Positions 62,541-64,000 of a stretch of 64,000 bases of DNA are shown here, in pieces. The stretch lies in contig NC_133933.1 of assembly GCF_031877795.1 (NCBI RefSeq), positions 21,728,029-21,792,028 on the forward strand. Reading direction: 5' to 3'. The notes under the pieces were generated by a model. It saw only the letters and a program-made list of their open reading frames with translations, made no database searches and had not been told where the DNA came from. A program made the translations under genes and the position numbers. Source of the DNA: Strix aluco (taxonomy: Eukaryota; Chordata; Aves; Strigiformes; Strigidae). Each line of letters starts with the position of its first letter. Within the stretch, counting starts at the first letter, position 1.

Positions 62541-64000
62541 GGAGCATCGCAGGATTGCTCTTCACAAGGCAAATTTCACGTGTTGGTGGGGGAAGCAGCA
62601 CTAGAAGCTTTTTTATTTCTTTTTAAACAAGAAAAAGGGTCTGTCAACAGAAGCACTGACTGTGTAAAATCATTTGTCTTTCGTATAACTTGCGTGGAAG
62701 AAGCCTTCCTTGAAGGAGCAAGGTATGTTACTTCACGGCACATCTCACCTTAATCGAAGAGGTGATGCTACAGAGCAGGTCGGCTGCTGTGCGTCCTCTT
62801 AGCTTACGTCCAGTTCACATCCCAGTAAAGGCAGTATCTCTCCACACTTCCTTACTCTTGGCAGTATTTCCATGCAAGCTGCTACGCTGTCAGTGACGCG
62901 CCTTCCCGAGCTCAGGAATCCTGCGAGAAGGTATTCAGTAACTTTATTCAGAGCACGCATCAGAGGGCTCGGATGTTCTCCACCTTGAATTTGTTTAATT
63001 TAACTTCACCTCAGGTGAACACTCGACCTGAAAATATCTGGAGTATATACAGTAAGGTACCTTTTCATCCTCTTTATGTTGAAGTAATCTTATTTTTTTG
63101 TAGCTAGAACATACCATTTCCTGAGAAAAAATGTATCCCTTGGATGAAGTAGGTGAAATCCACCCCATTTATCATAAGAAGGAGGGAGGGCTTTTTAAAG
63201 TGTGTTTTGATATATCAACAATTTAGTGTATTTGAACTACTGTAAGAAGTATTTCAGAATGCTTAACACACAGATTACGAATCCAAAGGAAGATGATATT
63301 GTCTCATTTTTCTCATTTGAGCAGCTTAGTCCTTAAACTTTGGAAACTCCCAGAACATTTAAAGAATGCGACAGAAAGGGTTAGTTTTAGATTGGCCATA
63401 ACCTGTTCATTTGTCATATAACTTTGAAAAAAAAAAAAAAAAGATACATGCATTAATTGCAGGGCTGTGTAGGTTCTTCTCCATTCTTAAATAAACTGAA
63501 ATTGTCATGTGAAAATGGCATTAATCTATCCTGTGTGAAATAAAACTTAAGCTAACATAGTGTGGTGCAGCAAGTCAAGCACAGGAGTTTCTGAGTGGCT
63601 TTTAAAAACTAAGCCTTTTCTAGAGACCCACCCCGAAAACCCACAGATGCTCCTATTTAACTTGGTTTAGGGTCATATGAAAAATAGACTTAATCAGACA
63701 GCATTTGGCTACCTCTCAATGCTTTCTAATTATTCCAGTAGTTTGAATGCTGTCCACTGCTTGAAAGTTGGTACTTTTTCAAGTGGAGCTGGAAAGCACA
63801 CCATTTCTTGGAATAATTATGCCATAAACTTTTATAATTCATTGGTTTGTCCTTAGACTGAAGAACTAAAGCTGTGATTGTTCTGTCAAATATATTTTAT
63901 TGAATATGGTTTTTCTGACGTTGTTTAGTCTTTTTTTTTATGTTCCTGGAGAGTTGACATCTGTCTAGGTAGTACTAGTATCTGGTGTTCAGGAGTAAAA
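62541..64000. other. WDR43 intron 1 (window part)
   Basis: AT-rich DNA after the CpG island, with an A-run near 63427-63442. I see no exon. Human WDR43 introns host C/D-box snoRNAs, but I could not support paired C and D boxes here. Confidence 0.6.

Noticed and set aside
62541-64000. snoRNA in WDR43 intron 1
   Set aside because: Human WDR43 introns carry C/D-box snoRNAs, but I could not find C and D boxes with a terminal stem here.

Overview
The window looks like nuclear DNA from a bird. All recognisable genes are vertebrate genes with many exons and GT/AG introns. Their promoters sit in four sharp CpG islands in otherwise AT-rich DNA. The only dispersed repeats I can recognise are avian in type: a CR1 LINE 3' fragment and a solo ERVL-like LTR. 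The species cannot be named from the sequence alone.

Layout, left to right. (1) 1-23195, minus strand: the 5' part of MSH2, exons 1-6. Exon 6 is at 15203-15336, and everything to its left is intron 6, which runs off the window. (2) 23196-30524: the MSH2 CpG island, then intergenic DNA and the probable EPCAM 3' UTR. (3) 30525-35611, minus strand: a complete nine-exon EPCAM, with an LTR in intron 4. (4) about 35612-47866: the EPCAM CpG island, some 10 kb of intergenic DNA, and the SPDYA CpG island with clustered CCAAT boxes. (5) 47885-54272, plus strand: SPDYA (Speedy/RINGO A), complete coding sequence in six exons. (6) 54524-61798, minus strand: TRMT61B, complete in seven exons, convergent with SPDYA. 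A 29-bp minisatellite lies in its intron 2. (7) 61962 to the end, plus strand: exon 1 of WDR43, head to head with TRMT61B across a 163-bp gap that contains a perfect 37-bp inverted repeat.

The coding models were built by hand. Each exon was accepted only when both splice sites, the reading phase and the family alignment agreed. Most exon lengths equal the human ones as I remember them (for example MSH2 exons 2-6 at 155, 279, 147, 150 and 134 bp; EPCAM exons 3-6 at 241, 66, 64 and 102 bp).

The genes do not form one pathway: MSH2 is mismatch repair, EPCAM adhesion and signalling, SPDYA cyclin-independent CDK activation, TRMT61B mitochondrial tRNA/rRNA m1A methylation, and WDR43 the small-subunit processome. 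The arrangement is the interesting part. EPCAM-MSH2 and SPDYA-TRMT61B-WDR43 lie far apart on human chromosome 2 (2p21 and 2p23) but here are about 11 kb apart. I found no new multi-gene system. The best leads are the palindromic bidirectional promoter, the synteny junction, a possible spliced small ORF at 44731-45021, the TRMT61B minisatellite, and the position of the long homopolymer in MSH2.
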